A stretch of 64,000 bases of DNA from an uncultured Alphaproteobacteria bacterium (GCA_902553005.1 CACDIK010000002.1:1-64000); one strand, 5' to 3'; shown: positions 27,014 through 35,904, numbered from the stretch's first letter. Translations and numbers: made by a program. The notes: a model not told the origin generated them from the letters alone.

Positions 27014-28545
27014 TGATTTTAATAATAAAGAAAATATTATTTATATTTATAACCTCTAAGTTCAATGCAAAAAAAAATTTATCTTTTTTAGATTTAAACT
27101 TTAAAAAAATAGATTTTACAAATCACGATAAAATAAAATCATTTATTTTTAAAGAAAATTTTTATACTTACAAAAATAAAAATATTCATAGTTTTGATTT
27201 TTTAAATTTCTCAAATAAACTTGGTGGTAAAATAGGTATAAATTTGTCTAAAAAAGCAATCTTTGGGTGGCATAAACTAAACAAAAATAAGTTAGGCTTT
27301 CCTTGGATAGAAGATCTATCATCTAAAAGACTAATAAATCTTTTGTATAACTATGAATATATAAATTCTGCTTCAAAAGAAGGTGACAAGAAAAAGTTAG
27401 ATTTTATAATCTATTTTCATATTCAAAGAATTTTATTTGATTTCAACTCAAAAAAAATATCTGAATTTACTTCGTATGATTTAAAAGCATATTTGTTATC
27501 TTGCTCACTCCTAAAAAAAATTAATGAAACAGATATTGATTATATAAAATATATTGTTGATAACCAAATTGATAAAATTGGTATGCATAAAAGTTATAAT
27601 CTCTTGGAGCATTCTAAGTTTATAAATAATCTTAGTGAAATAAAAAATATTTTACTTTTTTCTAAATCAAATAAATCAAATGTTTTTGATGAAGTAATTC
27701 TTAAAATGACATCAATATTGAATGAATATTTTCATTTAGATGGCTCACTAGCTCTATTTAATGGTACTAATAATGTTTATACAATCAATATCTACAAATC
27801 TTTAAACAAAGAGAGTTATTTAAAAAAAAGAGAGTTTTCAAATATTAATAATGGAATTGCATTTTACTCAGATAAAAATAAAAAAATATTTTTTGATGTA
27901 GTGCAACCTAATTCAGATATGATAAGTTCTAACTTAAGTGCGGGAACTTTATCACTTGAATTGAGTGGTTTTGGAGAGAAAATAGTTACAAATTGTGGTG
28001 CCTCAGAAAGTTATGGTAAAAATCCAGAATATTTAAGATACAGTGCAGCTCATTCTACTATTATTCTACAAAACACTAATATTAGTGAAATAAAGGAAGA
28101 CAACCCACATATTAAATTTCCCCAATCAGTAGTCTTTAGAAAGGAGACTAACGGTCAAGAAGAAATATTTGAGGGGTCACATAATGGATATTTAAAAAAA
28201 TTTAATAAAATATTAAAAAGAAAATTAATTATTTATAAAAATAAAAATAAATTAAAGGGAGAAGATAGCTTTATTTCTTATAAAAATCTCCGTAATAGAT
28301 TGATTTACCATATAAGATTTCACCTAGCCAATGAAATGATTTTAAATTTTACAAATAATAAAAAAAATATAATTTTAAAAACAAAAATGAACAATATATG
28401 GCTGTTTAAAAGTAATACTGAACTTATAATAGAAGATAGTATATCGGTTGATAATAATATTACTAAACCTACTAAACAAATTGTAATTAAGGGTGTATTG
28501 TCAGATAAAAAGATTATAGAAAAATGGTCGTTAGAAAAAATCTAA
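27013..28545 (+). CDS. Heparinase II/III family protein
   Basis: 510 residues. The N-terminal alpha-helical part contains YFHIQRILFDFNSKKISEFT and YNLLEHSKFINNLSEI; the C-terminal beta-sandwich has AGTLSLELSGFGEKIVTNCG, YLRYSAAHSTIILQNTN and a His-containing RLIYHIRFHL segment, matching the family. Despite the name, the alphaproteobacterial copies between rsmB and purH have no proven substrate. No signal peptide is evident. Its end overlaps purH-N by 22 bp. Confidence 0.85.
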   Translation: MILIIKKILFIFITSKFNAKKNLSFLDLNFKKIDFTNHDKIKSFIFKENFYTYKNKNIHSFDFLNFSNKLGGKIGINLSKKAIFGWHKLNKNKLGFPWIEDLSSKRLINLLYNYEYINSASKEGDKKKLDFIIYFHIQRILFDFNSKKISEFTSYDLKAYLLSCSLLKKINETDIDYIKYIVDNQIDKIGMHKSYNLLEHSKFINNLSEIKNILLFSKSNKSNVFDEVILKMTSILNEYFHLDGSLALFNGTNNVYTINIYKSLNKESYLKKREFSNINNGIAFYSDKNKKIFFDVVQPNSDMISSNLSAGTLSLELSGFGEKIVTNCGASESYGKNPEYLRYSAAHSTIILQNTNISEIKEDNPHIKFPQSVVFRKETNGQEEIFEGSHNGYLKKFNKILKRKLIIYKNKNKLKGEDSFISYKNLRNRLIYHIRFHLANEMILNFTNNKKNIILKTKMNNIWLFKSNTELIIEDSISVDNNITKPTKQIVIKGVLSDKKIIEKWSLEKI

Positions 28546-29123
28546 AAAAAAAATTTGCTTTAATATCTGTATTTGATAAAAAAAATTTAAAGTATCTCTG
28601 CTCAAACTTGAGTAAATTTAATTACAATTTTATGTCCAGTGGTTCTACGGGAAATAAAATTCGTGAATTAGGATTTAAATGTAAAGATATTTCAAAAATG
28701 ACAAATTCTAAAGAAATGTTTGGAGGTAGGGTTAAAACATTAAATCCATTAATATATAGCTCACTACTTTACATTAGAGATGATAAAATTCATAAAAAAC
28801 AGTTTCAATTATTAAACATACCTGAAATAGATATTGTTGTAGTTAACTTATATCCTTTTAAAAAATATTTAAAAAAAAATAATTATGATCAAATTATTGA
28901 AATGATTGATATTGGTGGGCCAGGTTTATTACGAGCTGCCGGAAAAAACTTCAAATACATAACTCCAGTAGCTGATATTAAGGATTATAAAAAATTAGTA
29001 ACAAATTTAACTAAGAATAATGGGGAAACAGACATTATTTTTAGAAAAAAAATGGCTCTTAAGGTTTTTAAACAATCAGCACAATATGACAAAATTATTT
29101 ATAATTGGCTAAATGAAAATTAA
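28524..29123 (+). CDS. purH: PurH N-terminal half: IMP cyclohydrolase domain as a separate ORF
   Basis: 199 residues, equal to the MGS-like IMP cyclohydrolase domain of bifunctional PurH. It contains ALISVFDKKNL, SSGSTGNKI, GGRVKTLNPLIY, VVNLYPF, MIDIGGPGLLRAAGKN and a final YDKIIYNWL. The ORF stops exactly at the interdomain linker, where the AICAR transformylase ORF starts in another frame with an 11-bp overlap. Either the bifunctional enzyme has become two subunits or one frameshift in an A-rich stretch separates the halves. This domain closes the IMP ring. Confidence 0.9.
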   Translation: MVVRKNLKKKFALISVFDKKNLKYLCSNLSKFNYNFMSSGSTGNKIRELGFKCKDISKMTNSKEMFGGRVKTLNPLIYSSLLYIRDDKIHKKQFQLLNIPEIDIVVVNLYPFKKYLKKNNYDQIIEMIDIGGPGLLRAAGKNFKYITPVADIKDYKKLVTNLTKNNGETDIIFRKKMALKVFKQSAQYDKIIYNWLNEN

Positions 29124-30030
29124 AAATAGTAAAATCAAATTAAGATATGGAGAAAATCCAAATCAAATAGGCTACTTAATTAGTAATAAAAGAAATTCAA
29201 TTTTTAGCTATCAAATTAGTGGGAAACAAATAAGTTATAATAATTTAATTGATATTGATAGTGGATTAAAATGTTTAAAAGAATTTCTTGAGCCTACTTC
29301 CATAATTCTGAAACATACTAATCCTTGTGGTATAGCGTCAGCAAAAAACATAGAGGCCGCTTTTAATAGATCTTATGAAAGTGATCCTAAAAGTGCTTTT
29401 GGAGGAATAGTTTTGCTAAATAGAAAAGTAACTTCTAAACTTGCTATGAAAATATACAAAAATTTTTACGAAATGATAGTTGCTTTAGATTTCAATCAAG
29501 ATGCACTAAAAATTTTAAAAAAAAAGAAAAATTTAATTTTATTAAAAATACCCAATATAAAAAAAACGACCCTCGAATATAGATCAACTTTATTTGGTGA
29601 TCTTTATCAAACAACAGATTTAAACCCAATTAATAGAAAGTTTTTAACCTTAGTTTCAAGAAAGAAAGGGTCAACAAAAACAATTAATGATTTAATTTTT
29701 TCACTTAAAGTTGCAAAACACTTAAAATCAAACGCTATTGTTTTATCCAGAAACAAACAAACTCTAGGTTTGGGTCATGGTCATACAAACAGAGTAGATG
29801 CATTATATTATGCTATTAAAAATATGAATAAATATTTTAAAAAAGGTAATTTCGTTTGTGCTTCAGACGGTTTTTTTCCTTTTGTAGACAGTATAAATTT
29901 ACTAAATAGGAATGGATGCAATGCTGTAGCTCAGCCAGAAGGCTCGATAAATGATAAGGTAATAATTTCTTTTTCAATAAAAAATAAATTATCATTATAT
30001 TTCATAAAAAATAGACTCTTTAAACATTGA
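29113..30030 (+). CDS. purH: PurH C-terminal half: AICAR transformylase domain as a separate ORF
   Basis: 305 residues, starting MKIKNSKIKLRYGENPNQ, i.e. at the domain boundary. It retains the catalytic KHTNPCGIA motif, SDPKSAFGGIV, a divergent GLGHGHTNRVDAL (usually G-x-G-x-GQxSR), and SDGFFPFVDSI...QPEGS. It transfers a formyl group from 10-formyl-THF (see folD) to AICAR. It would need translation from its own ATG inside the 3' end of the upstream ORF; no clear RBS is visible. Both halves retain active-site motifs, which argues against simple decay. Confidence 0.9.
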   Translation: MKIKNSKIKLRYGENPNQIGYLISNKRNSIFSYQISGKQISYNNLIDIDSGLKCLKEFLEPTSIILKHTNPCGIASAKNIEAAFNRSYESDPKSAFGGIVLLNRKVTSKLAMKIYKNFYEMIVALDFNQDALKILKKKKNLILLKIPNIKKTTLEYRSTLFGDLYQTTDLNPINRKFLTLVSRKKGSTKTINDLIFSLKVAKHLKSNAIVLSRNKQTLGLGHGHTNRVDALYYAIKNMNKYFKKGNFVCASDGFFPFVDSINLLNRNGCNAVAQPEGSINDKVIISFSIKNKLSLYFIKNRLFKH

Positions 30031-30179
30031 ATAAAAAAAATAAAATTTCAAAATATTTAAAAATTTTAATTAAAGATCATCCTAAAATTACATCAGGTAG
30101 GAAAAATTTTGATCAACATAATTATAGAATTATAAAAACAATAGAAATAATTAAGAAATATTTTAAATTTAAAGAATAG
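30027..30179 (+). CDS. Possible small basic protein, unknown
   Basis: A 50-codon ORF missing from the track, starting at a TTG that overlaps the purH stop (TTGA). The product is very basic and begins LNKKNKISKYLKILIKDHPK, followed by ITSGRKNFDQHNYRII. No RBS, no recognised family. It fills nearly all of the purH-to-next-gene gap, which mildly favours it, but in such AT-rich DNA an ORF of this size can occur by chance. Confidence 0.3.
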   Translation: MNKKNKISKYLKILIKDHPKITSGRKNFDQHNYRIIKTIEIIKKYFKFKE

Positions 30180-30186
30180 ATCAGAA

Positions 30187-30951
30187 TTAAAAAGAGGTAT
30201 TATTTAAAATATTTTCCCAAGCTTCTCCAGTTTCTATCTCTTTGAGAGTCCACTGACCATATGCCAAATTATTAAAAATTTTATAATCTATAATGGGATT
30301 TTCTATGTTCTGTATTTTACCTATGTAACTTAAGGTTTTGTCAGTAAAGTATGATGGAACTCCGTTATACATTGCCATAAAACCTGCTGTAGATTGTAAA
30401 CTAACAAATGCCCACGCATCTTTTAATAATAAATTCAATGGTTTTTTTGATAATTTATTATGTACTATAATTCTTCTATCGGAATATTTTTTAACTAATT
30501 GTGTTGTCTCTTCAGTCCAATTTGGTACGTTGTACATTTTTTTCATAGTTTCAGATGGTTCAGAAAGGATAATATAGCTACCTGTTTTTTTTTGATCAAG
30601 TATCTTTAAGTTTAGCTTACTTAGTCTATCACTTGGAAAATTGCCCTTACCATTATGTATAAAATTGTTATAGACAATTCTAAAATAACCATCCATATTT
30701 TTAACTTTAGTTAATTTATTTTCAAATACTCTTTGTGACTGATTAAAATAACCATGATCCATATAGTAAAAATTCTTAACTTTATTAATTACGTCAAGAG
30801 TTCCTCTAAGTACTCCATAAGTCGCAATAGTTTTATCAAATTCTTTAAAATTATTTACATGACATAAAACAGAATTAGAACCTTTAGCAAAATTATAACA
30901 TAAAGTTCTATTCATTATATGATCTGTGTAAATAACTATAGGTTTTTCCAT
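30187..30951 (-). CDS. Uncharacterised protein, possibly polysaccharide/glycosyltransferase related
   Basis: 254 residues, no signal peptide or membrane helix. The C-terminal third, LLKDAWAFVSLQSTAGFMAMYNGVPSYF, resembles the donor-side motif of GT-B or capsule (KpsC-like) proteins, where a helix, an S/T-x-x-GF-A stretch and G-x-P-x follow each other. The N-terminal part (IVIYTDHIMNRTLCYNFAKG, YYMDHGYF) fits a Rossmann-like half. I do not recognise a named family. It marks the left edge of the accessory region with long spacers. Confidence 0.45.
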   Translation of the reverse strand: MEKPIVIYTDHIMNRTLCYNFAKGSNSVLCHVNNFKEFDKTIATYGVLRGTLDVINKVKNFYYMDHGYFNQSQRVFENKLTKVKNMDGYFRIVYNNFIHNGKGNFPSDRLSKLNLKILDQKKTGSYIILSEPSETMKKMYNVPNWTEETTQLVKKYSDRRIIVHNKLSKKPLNLLLKDAWAFVSLQSTAGFMAMYNGVPSYFTDKTLSYIGKIQNIENPIIDYKIFNNLAYGQWTLKEIETGEAWENILNNTSF

Positions 30952-31401
30952 TATATTTATATTATAAATTAATAAATTTTTTTATAAATTTTAAAATATG
31001 GTCTAATAATTTAAAATTAGTATTAATATTTAAATTCTTTAATTACCTTATGTAAGATAGGTTTTTTCCCTAAATAAAGTGCATAAAAGTTTAAACCTAT
31101 CTATTAATTATACATCTTGATTTTAAGACATAAATAAACATAGATTATCGAATTTAATAAAAAATAGATTTATTTAAGTTATTTGAATTAATATACTTAT
31201 TAACAAAAAATTATGATTAACAATTTTAATTCTGCATAATATTCCAAATTTGCTATAAATTTATGTGATAAAAAAATATTTTAATATGAAATATTTACTA
31301 TTTGCATTTAATATTGGAGGAAAAATTTTTTTGACTTTTTATCAATTTAGTAGATTAAAAACTACTTGGATTAATTTACAATTAATGCTGCGATAATTGC
31401 C
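30952..31401. other. 450-bp AT-rich intergenic region
   Basis: Nothing strongly supported is coded here. It holds a 9-bp inverted repeat GATAGGTTT (31056-31064) / AAACCTATC (31093-31101) with a 28-nt loop, and a 36-codon ORF at 31286-31396 (MKYLLFAFNIGG...) that matches nothing I know. The spacer is far longer than is normal in this compact genome, consistent with a region of gene turnover. Confidence 0.6.
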
Positions 31402-32118
31402 TTGATCAATTTTATTTTTTTTTATGTGGATACTAAAAAGGGCTACTTGTCTGAAAGACACAGAGGTATTGAGCGCGAAAACATTGATCTGTTTATTAAA
31501 TCTATAAGAAAATATCATATTGAATCAACAATTATTCACTGTACTGATAAATTTACAAAAACTTTTAAAGATGTTGATATAGTTCATAGAGAGAAATTTG
31601 ATTTAAACCACATAATGTTTGGTAGAGTAAAATGTTTTTCAAGTTTTCCTATTAATAAATCATCAATTTATTTAGACCCTGATATGCTTGTAATGAAAAC
31701 AATACCTGTAAAATTATTTGAAGAAAAGGCTGATGTTTTCTTATTAAAGAGAAGTTTTGATTTAACAGATATAATGCCAACTACATTTAGAAAACTAGAA
31801 TTTCCAAATCACAAAAATAAAAATTTGGAAAATATCTATCCTTTTATTGGTTGTTTTGTTATCCTTAAGAAACAAAATTTCTGGTTAGAGTGTCTAAACT
31901 ATTATGAAAATCTTAGTGAAAATTATAAAAATTGGTTTGGTGACCAAGAAATATTTAAAAGGTTAGTAGAGGAAAATAATTATAAATTTGCTTTTTTAGA
32001 AGAAAAAAATTTTGCATGCCCTCCACAGCATCTGAGTGGAAAAGATAGGCCATTTATAGTTCATTTTAAAGGTAAATATAATAAGGAATTAATAAAAAAA
32101 TATTTTGAATTTGTTTAA
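31402..32118 (+). CDS. Glycosyltransferase-like protein, GT-A fold
   Basis: 238 residues from a TTG start. The segment FGRVKCFSSFPINKSSIYLDPDMLVMKTIP holds a DPD (DxD-type) motif in the usual place, followed by YPFIGCFVILKK and a C-terminal GDQEIFKRLVEENNY plus HLSGKDRPFIVHFKGK, the pattern of a small GT8-like transferase with a late His. Acceptor unknown. It stands alone between long spacers. The start codon is uncertain. Confidence 0.65.
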   Translation: MINFIFFYVDTKKGYLSERHRGIERENIDLFIKSIRKYHIESTIIHCTDKFTKTFKDVDIVHREKFDLNHIMFGRVKCFSSFPINKSSIYLDPDMLVMKTIPVKLFEEKADVFLLKRSFDLTDIMPTTFRKLEFPNHKNKNLENIYPFIGCFVILKKQNFWLECLNYYENLSENYKNWFGDQEIFKRLVEENNYKFAFLEEKNFACPPQHLSGKDRPFIVHFKGKYNKELIKKYFEFV

Positions 32119-32157
32119 AAAATTAAATTAAATAATTAGGTACAAATTACAATTTAG

Positions 32158-32359
32158 TTAAAGAAAATATAATATAGATTTATTAAATTCATTTTGTAAA
32201 ACGTATATATTTGCAAGGTTTATATATGCTTTATTATTTTTACTATTTAACTCAATTGCATTTAAAAAAAGTGATTTTGCTTCATCAAAATTACCTACTT
32301 CTTGGTTTTTTAACCCTATCATTAATTAATACTTTATAGTTATTTTTATTTTTTAACAT
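32158..32359 (-). pseudogene. Frameshifted, truncated TPR gene remnant
   Basis: Not in the ORF track. On the minus strand a 54-codon ORF (32158-32322) reads IGLKNQEVGNFDEAKSLF and later KAYINLANIYVLQ, clear TPR sequence. An overlapping ORF in another frame starts at 32359 (MLKNKNNYKVLIN). Joined across one frameshift near 32322 they align without gaps to the N-terminus of the TPR-sulfotransferase at 33164 (NYKNLIENGIKYAQKGKLIEAE; YINLANVYIMQ). The rest of that homologue is missing, so this is a decayed relative on the opposite strand. Confidence 0.75.
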
Positions 32360-32410
32360 TTTCTATTTACTAAAAAAATTTAAGATATATTTTCGTATGA
32401 TAAATAAATC

Positions 32411-33007
32411 ATGTCTAATCCTAATCTTTTCTTCTCTACACCTGTTTGGGTTTCTACAATAAATAATTATAAAGAAACTAATGAAAAAATATATCATTAC
32501 ATTAAGAATTTACAAAATGAGGATAACAAAGGAATAATTCGCAGTAATGTTAAAGGGTGGCACTCCAACAATTTTAATTTAGAAGATGAAAATGTAATTG
32601 AATTTATTAATTTGATTTCTCCAAATATTAACAACGTTTTAAATGATATGAATTGGGATATATCTAAACAAAGAGCAAAGATATCAGCTATGTGGGCAAT
32701 AATTAATATAGGAGGAGCTTCCAATTCTAGACATCATCATGGAAATAGTGACATAAGTGCTGCATATTATGTAAGAGCACCTAAAAATTGTGGTGAGATT
32801 GTTTTTTATGATCCAAGACCCGCCCCAGTATACTTTCATCCATTATCAACAAAACCAAACAGTTTAAATGCTATGCAGAATGCCGTAAATCCAGTAGAAG
32901 GTGGTTTAGTACTCTTTCCTAGTTATTTAGATCATTCAGTAAATCCAAATCTCAGTAATGAAGAAAGAATTGTGATAAGTTTTAATCTAAATTTAGTTAG
33001 GAAATAA
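32411..33007 (+). CDS. Putative 2OG-Fe(II) oxygenase (TIGR02466-like)
   Basis: 198 residues. It opens NLFFSTPVWVSTINNY, typical of this family, and contains the cupin-like core SRHHHGNSDISAAYYVRAPKN (first iron ligand region) and LVLFPSYLDHSVNPN...ERIVISFNLN (distal His and 2-oxoglutarate-binding Arg). Such enzymes hydroxylate small molecules, sugars or proteins and are frequent in marine phage and bacterial accessory islands. Substrate unknown. It lies between the TPR remnant and the TPR-sulfotransferase. Confidence 0.85.
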   Translation: MSNPNLFFSTPVWVSTINNYKETNEKIYHYIKNLQNEDNKGIIRSNVKGWHSNNFNLEDENVIEFINLISPNINNVLNDMNWDISKQRAKISAMWAIINIGGASNSRHHHGNSDISAAYYVRAPKNCGEIVFYDPRPAPVYFHPLSTKPNSLNAMQNAVNPVEGGLVLFPSYLDHSVNPNLSNEERIVISFNLNLVRK

Positions 33008-33163
33008 ATATTTTAAGATTAAAATCTTTTTTGATACAGGATTAAGATTTCCAAACATTAAAAGATAAGTAAAATTCGAGGATAATCCATCTTTTGTTTA
33101 AGCTAAAATATTGAATTATTTTTTAATTGATAGCATGTTAATAATAAATAAAAGAAAGTATTC

Positions 33164-34786
33164 ATGAATTATAAAAATCTAATTGAAAATGGAATTAAAT
33201 ATGCACAAAAAGGAAAGCTTATAGAAGCTGAGAATAATTTTAAGAAAGCTATTGAAAAAGATTCAAGTCTTACTGATTCATATATAAATTTGGCCAATGT
33301 ATACATAATGCAAAGAAGAGTTGAAGAGGCAATTAATTTATTAAAGACTTACTTAAAAGATATATCTTTTAATCAAAATATCATTGGTCATTTTTGGAAA
33401 ATTAGCCAAAATTTTAATAGAGAAGAAAAGTTCTTTGAAATAATTAGTTCCTATGAAGATTCAAAAACTCTGAATAAAAAAGAATTGGCTTACATATATT
33501 ATATACATGGAAGATATTGTGCCAAATTAAATGACATTGAATTGTCAATTAAATATTTTAAGAAGTCTATATTTTTTGATGAATTGTTTACGGATAGTTA
33601 CATCAATCTTGTAGACTGGTTAGAAAGAATAAATGAAATTTCACAAGCAAACTTATATTTAAATAAGTTTAATAATGTAGTAAAAAAAATTGATTATAAA
33701 ATAAAGTTTTTTGAAGCATTATTATTGTCAAGAGTAAAAAAATTTAAAGCATCTGAAAATATTCTAAATAAATATAAATTAGAAAAATATTTCGAGAAAG
33801 ATAAATATTATTACATTAAACTATTAAATCTTAAATCGAAAAATAATGAAAGGTTAAGAAATTTTTCAATAGCTTATAATTCAATTGTGAAAAGAAATTT
33901 ATTTTTATCTAACTTAGAAGAAAATCAAAAAATTGATAGAGGTGATATTAATCAAACCATACAAAATTATAAAAAAGTTTACACAAAACATAATAAACAT
34001 TTTGATATAAATAAATTAAAAATAGGTAAAAAAATTGACCTCGTTTTTTTAATTGGATTTCCAAGATCAGGAACTACATTACTAGATACTATATTGCGTA
34101 CTCATTCAAAAACACTTGTTTTAGAGGAGGAAATTTATCTTGAAAATACAAGAAATTATTACTTTACTTCTAAAAATAATAGACTTGACGCAATAAAAAA
34201 TATTTCACTAGAAGAAGTAATAAATTTGCGCAAACATTATTTTGATCAAATAAATATTGATTATAAAAATATAATAACTGTAATTGACAAACTACCTCTT
34301 ACAATTACAGAATTGGGATTTGTAAAAAAAATTTTTCCAGATGCTAAAATAATTCTAGCATTAAGACATCCATGTGATGTAGTTATAAGCTGTTTTTTTA
34401 GCTCTTTCAAAATGAATAGGGCGATGATTAATTTTTTGAGTATTAAAAACACAGTAGACTTTTATAATAAAGTATTAGATCTATTCGAATTTTATGAGAA
34501 TGAGTTAGATCTTGAAATTATAAAAATAAAATATGAAGATATTGTCTTCGATTTTGAAAATGAAACAAAAAAATTATTTAAATTTTTAAATCTTGAGTAT
34601 GAGGAAGATATTAATAAATTTTATGAAACTGCTCAAAGTAGAAAAATGATATCAACACCAAGTTACTCACAAGTAACTAGCCCTATATATTCAAGTTCTA
34701 TTGATAGATGGAAAAATTATGAATCGTTAGTTAAAATTGAAAAACCGTTAAGAAAATGGATAAAAAGACTGAATTATTTAAACTGA
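33164..34786 (+). CDS. TPR repeat sulfotransferase
   Basis: 540 residues. Residues ~1-200 are TPR-like (LIEAENNFKKAIEKDSSLTDSYINLANVY; NDIELSIKYFKKSIFFDELF). Residues ~280-535 are a sulfotransferase domain: 5'-phosphosulfate loop LVFLIGFPRSGTTLLDTILRTHS, 3'-phosphate region ILALRHPCDVVISCFFSSF and the late SPIYSSSIDRWKNYE loop. It would transfer sulfate from PAPS to a protein or glycan; the TPRs probably bind the acceptor. It is monocistronic, and its 5' end is homologous to the remnant at 32158-32359. Confidence 0.88.
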   Translation: MNYKNLIENGIKYAQKGKLIEAENNFKKAIEKDSSLTDSYINLANVYIMQRRVEEAINLLKTYLKDISFNQNIIGHFWKISQNFNREEKFFEIISSYEDSKTLNKKELAYIYYIHGRYCAKLNDIELSIKYFKKSIFFDELFTDSYINLVDWLERINEISQANLYLNKFNNVVKKIDYKIKFFEALLLSRVKKFKASENILNKYKLEKYFEKDKYYYIKLLNLKSKNNERLRNFSIAYNSIVKRNLFLSNLEENQKIDRGDINQTIQNYKKVYTKHNKHFDINKLKIGKKIDLVFLIGFPRSGTTLLDTILRTHSKTLVLEEEIYLENTRNYYFTSKNNRLDAIKNISLEEVINLRKHYFDQINIDYKNIITVIDKLPLTITELGFVKKIFPDAKIILALRHPCDVVISCFFSSFKMNRAMINFLSIKNTVDFYNKVLDLFEFYENELDLEIIKIKYEDIVFDFENETKKLFKFLNLEYEEDINKFYETAQSRKMISTPSYSQVTSPIYSSSIDRWKNYESLVKIEKPLRKWIKRLNYLN

Positions 34787-34834
34787 AATTTCCATTTGGG
34801 TAAGTGAAACTTTTGAAACTAACCCGCTCAATAT

Positions 34835-34886
34835 TTGGAGCGGGCGAAGGGTTTCGAACCCTCGACTTCAACCTTGGCAAGGTTGC
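34835..34886 (-). repeat. Partial duplicate of tRNA-Gly 3' end (att-like site)
   Basis: This segment matches 36120-36171 over about 52 bp with one mismatch (T for A next to the T-loop, GGGTTTCGAAC against GGGATTCGAAC). It covers the acceptor 3' strand with CCA, the T arm, the variable loop and the whole anticodon arm, then diverges inside the D-arm side. It cannot form a tRNA because the 5' third is missing. A CCCGCTC/GAGCGGG hairpin (34823-34844) overlaps its outer end. Confidence 0.9.
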
Positions 34887-34961
34887 CTAATAGAAATAAT
34901 TTGTAATTTCCTTCAAATTATGTGAAATAATTTTAAAACAAGTTTAGTTTTTGTAATCGAA

Positions 34962-34981
34962 GTGTCCCCCATATGTCCCCC
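34962..34981. repeat. Paired TGTCCCCC repeat, left end of cassette
   Basis: Two direct copies of TGTCCCCC begin 11 bp apart (34963 and 34974) within GTGTCCCCCATATGTCCCCC. This C-run motif is striking in the AT-rich background. A near-identical pair with the same spacing lies at the other end of the cassette (36066-36084). Possible arm-type recombinase sites, or the remnant of an integrase gene 3' end: the minus strand reads GDIWGTL here and GDNWGTL there. Confidence 0.6.
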
Positions 34982-35076
34982 AAAAGAGAGATCTTTGAGC
35001 TATTGAAGGCAACAATTCTGAAAGGCAACAGAGAGGCAAATTCTTATTTTTTTATAATCATACTTTGTCCTGATTA

Positions 35077-35904
35077 CTAAATATAATTAAAATGCTTCAT
35101 TAACGTTTTTAAATTATTTTCTATAAGCCCAAGCTTTGTTTTTGATAAAATATCTTTCCATTGATTTGATGTTCCGGATCTGAAAAATCTTGAATGTTCT
35201 GAAGATTCATCAAAACCATATTTATTTTCTATTTTTTTAAGATTATTAAAATTAGTATTTTCTATTGTTTGATCAATGTCTGCGTCACTTAAATTGAGCT
35301 TTATTCTGTGCGTTTTATTTAAGAATTCTATAACTTTAATAACTACTTCCTTTATATTTACCTTTAAGTCTTCATACCTAATAATTAATCTGGGTACAGT
35401 TTTATAATTTAACCATGATAAAACATTAAGCTCCCAAGTAGAAATTAGTTCATAAGCACCATTTGTATTAATTATGTTTTTTTTTTCAAAAAGAAGCTCA
35501 TTAATTATTTTATCTAAACTTTTGCCGCTAAAATTTTTAAAAGAAATGACCACATCCCTTGGGTCTCTTATAATATAAATAAAACCTGCATTTACAGTTT
35601 CATTTGTAAATTTTTTATGTCTAACACTATGGGTTTTAAATATATTTAAGTGATTTGATTTCTTATTTAGTATTTTTTGACAATCAATAATATTTTCTGA
35701 TACCCAGTCAAAATGCAAAACATTGTTGTCAGAATAGATTTTATTTTCAAATTCATCAAAGTTTTTTTTAATTGACAATAATGGTATTGACTTTAAGGTT
35801 TTTAGATTAAACTCTTTATCAAAATTATAAAGGTTTGAAATTATAGCTCTCATCCATGTATTGCCAGATTTAGGATATGAAGCCAAAAAAATATTTTTAA
35901 ACAC
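35077..35904 (-). CDS. Sulfotransferase, cytosolic type (Sulfotransfer_1)
   Basis: 275 residues, full length. The PAPS 5'-phosphosulfate loop is LASYPKSGNTWMRAII at the very N-terminus; the 3'-phosphate motif is YIIRDPRDVVISF; the C-terminal PAPS loop is FFRSGTSNQWKDIL (family RKGxxGDWK). A His in LNIFKTHSVRHK sits where the catalytic or acceptor base lies. It probably sulfates a surface carbohydrate or small metabolite. It is the only gene inside the tRNA-Gly-bounded cassette and is not closely similar to the TPR-sulfotransferase at 33164. Confidence 0.9.
   Translation of the reverse strand: MFKNIFLASYPKSGNTWMRAIISNLYNFDKEFNLKTLKSIPLLSIKKNFDEFENKIYSDNNVLHFDWVSENIIDCQKILNKKSNHLNIFKTHSVRHKKFTNETVNAGFIYIIRDPRDVVISFKNFSGKSLDKIINELLFEKKNIINTNGAYELISTWELNVLSWLNYKTVPRLIIRYEDLKVNIKEVVIKVIEFLNKTHRIKLNLSDADIDQTIENTNFNNLKKIENKYGFDESSEHSRFFRSGTSNQWKDILSKTKLGLIENNLKTLMKHFNYI

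Noticed and set aside
31286-31396. 36-codon ORF MKYLLFAFNIGG... upstream of the GT-A gene
   Set aside because: No recognisable family and no supporting context. A GGAGG at 31316 lies inside the ORF rather than before its ATG. Could be a remnant, but not supportable.
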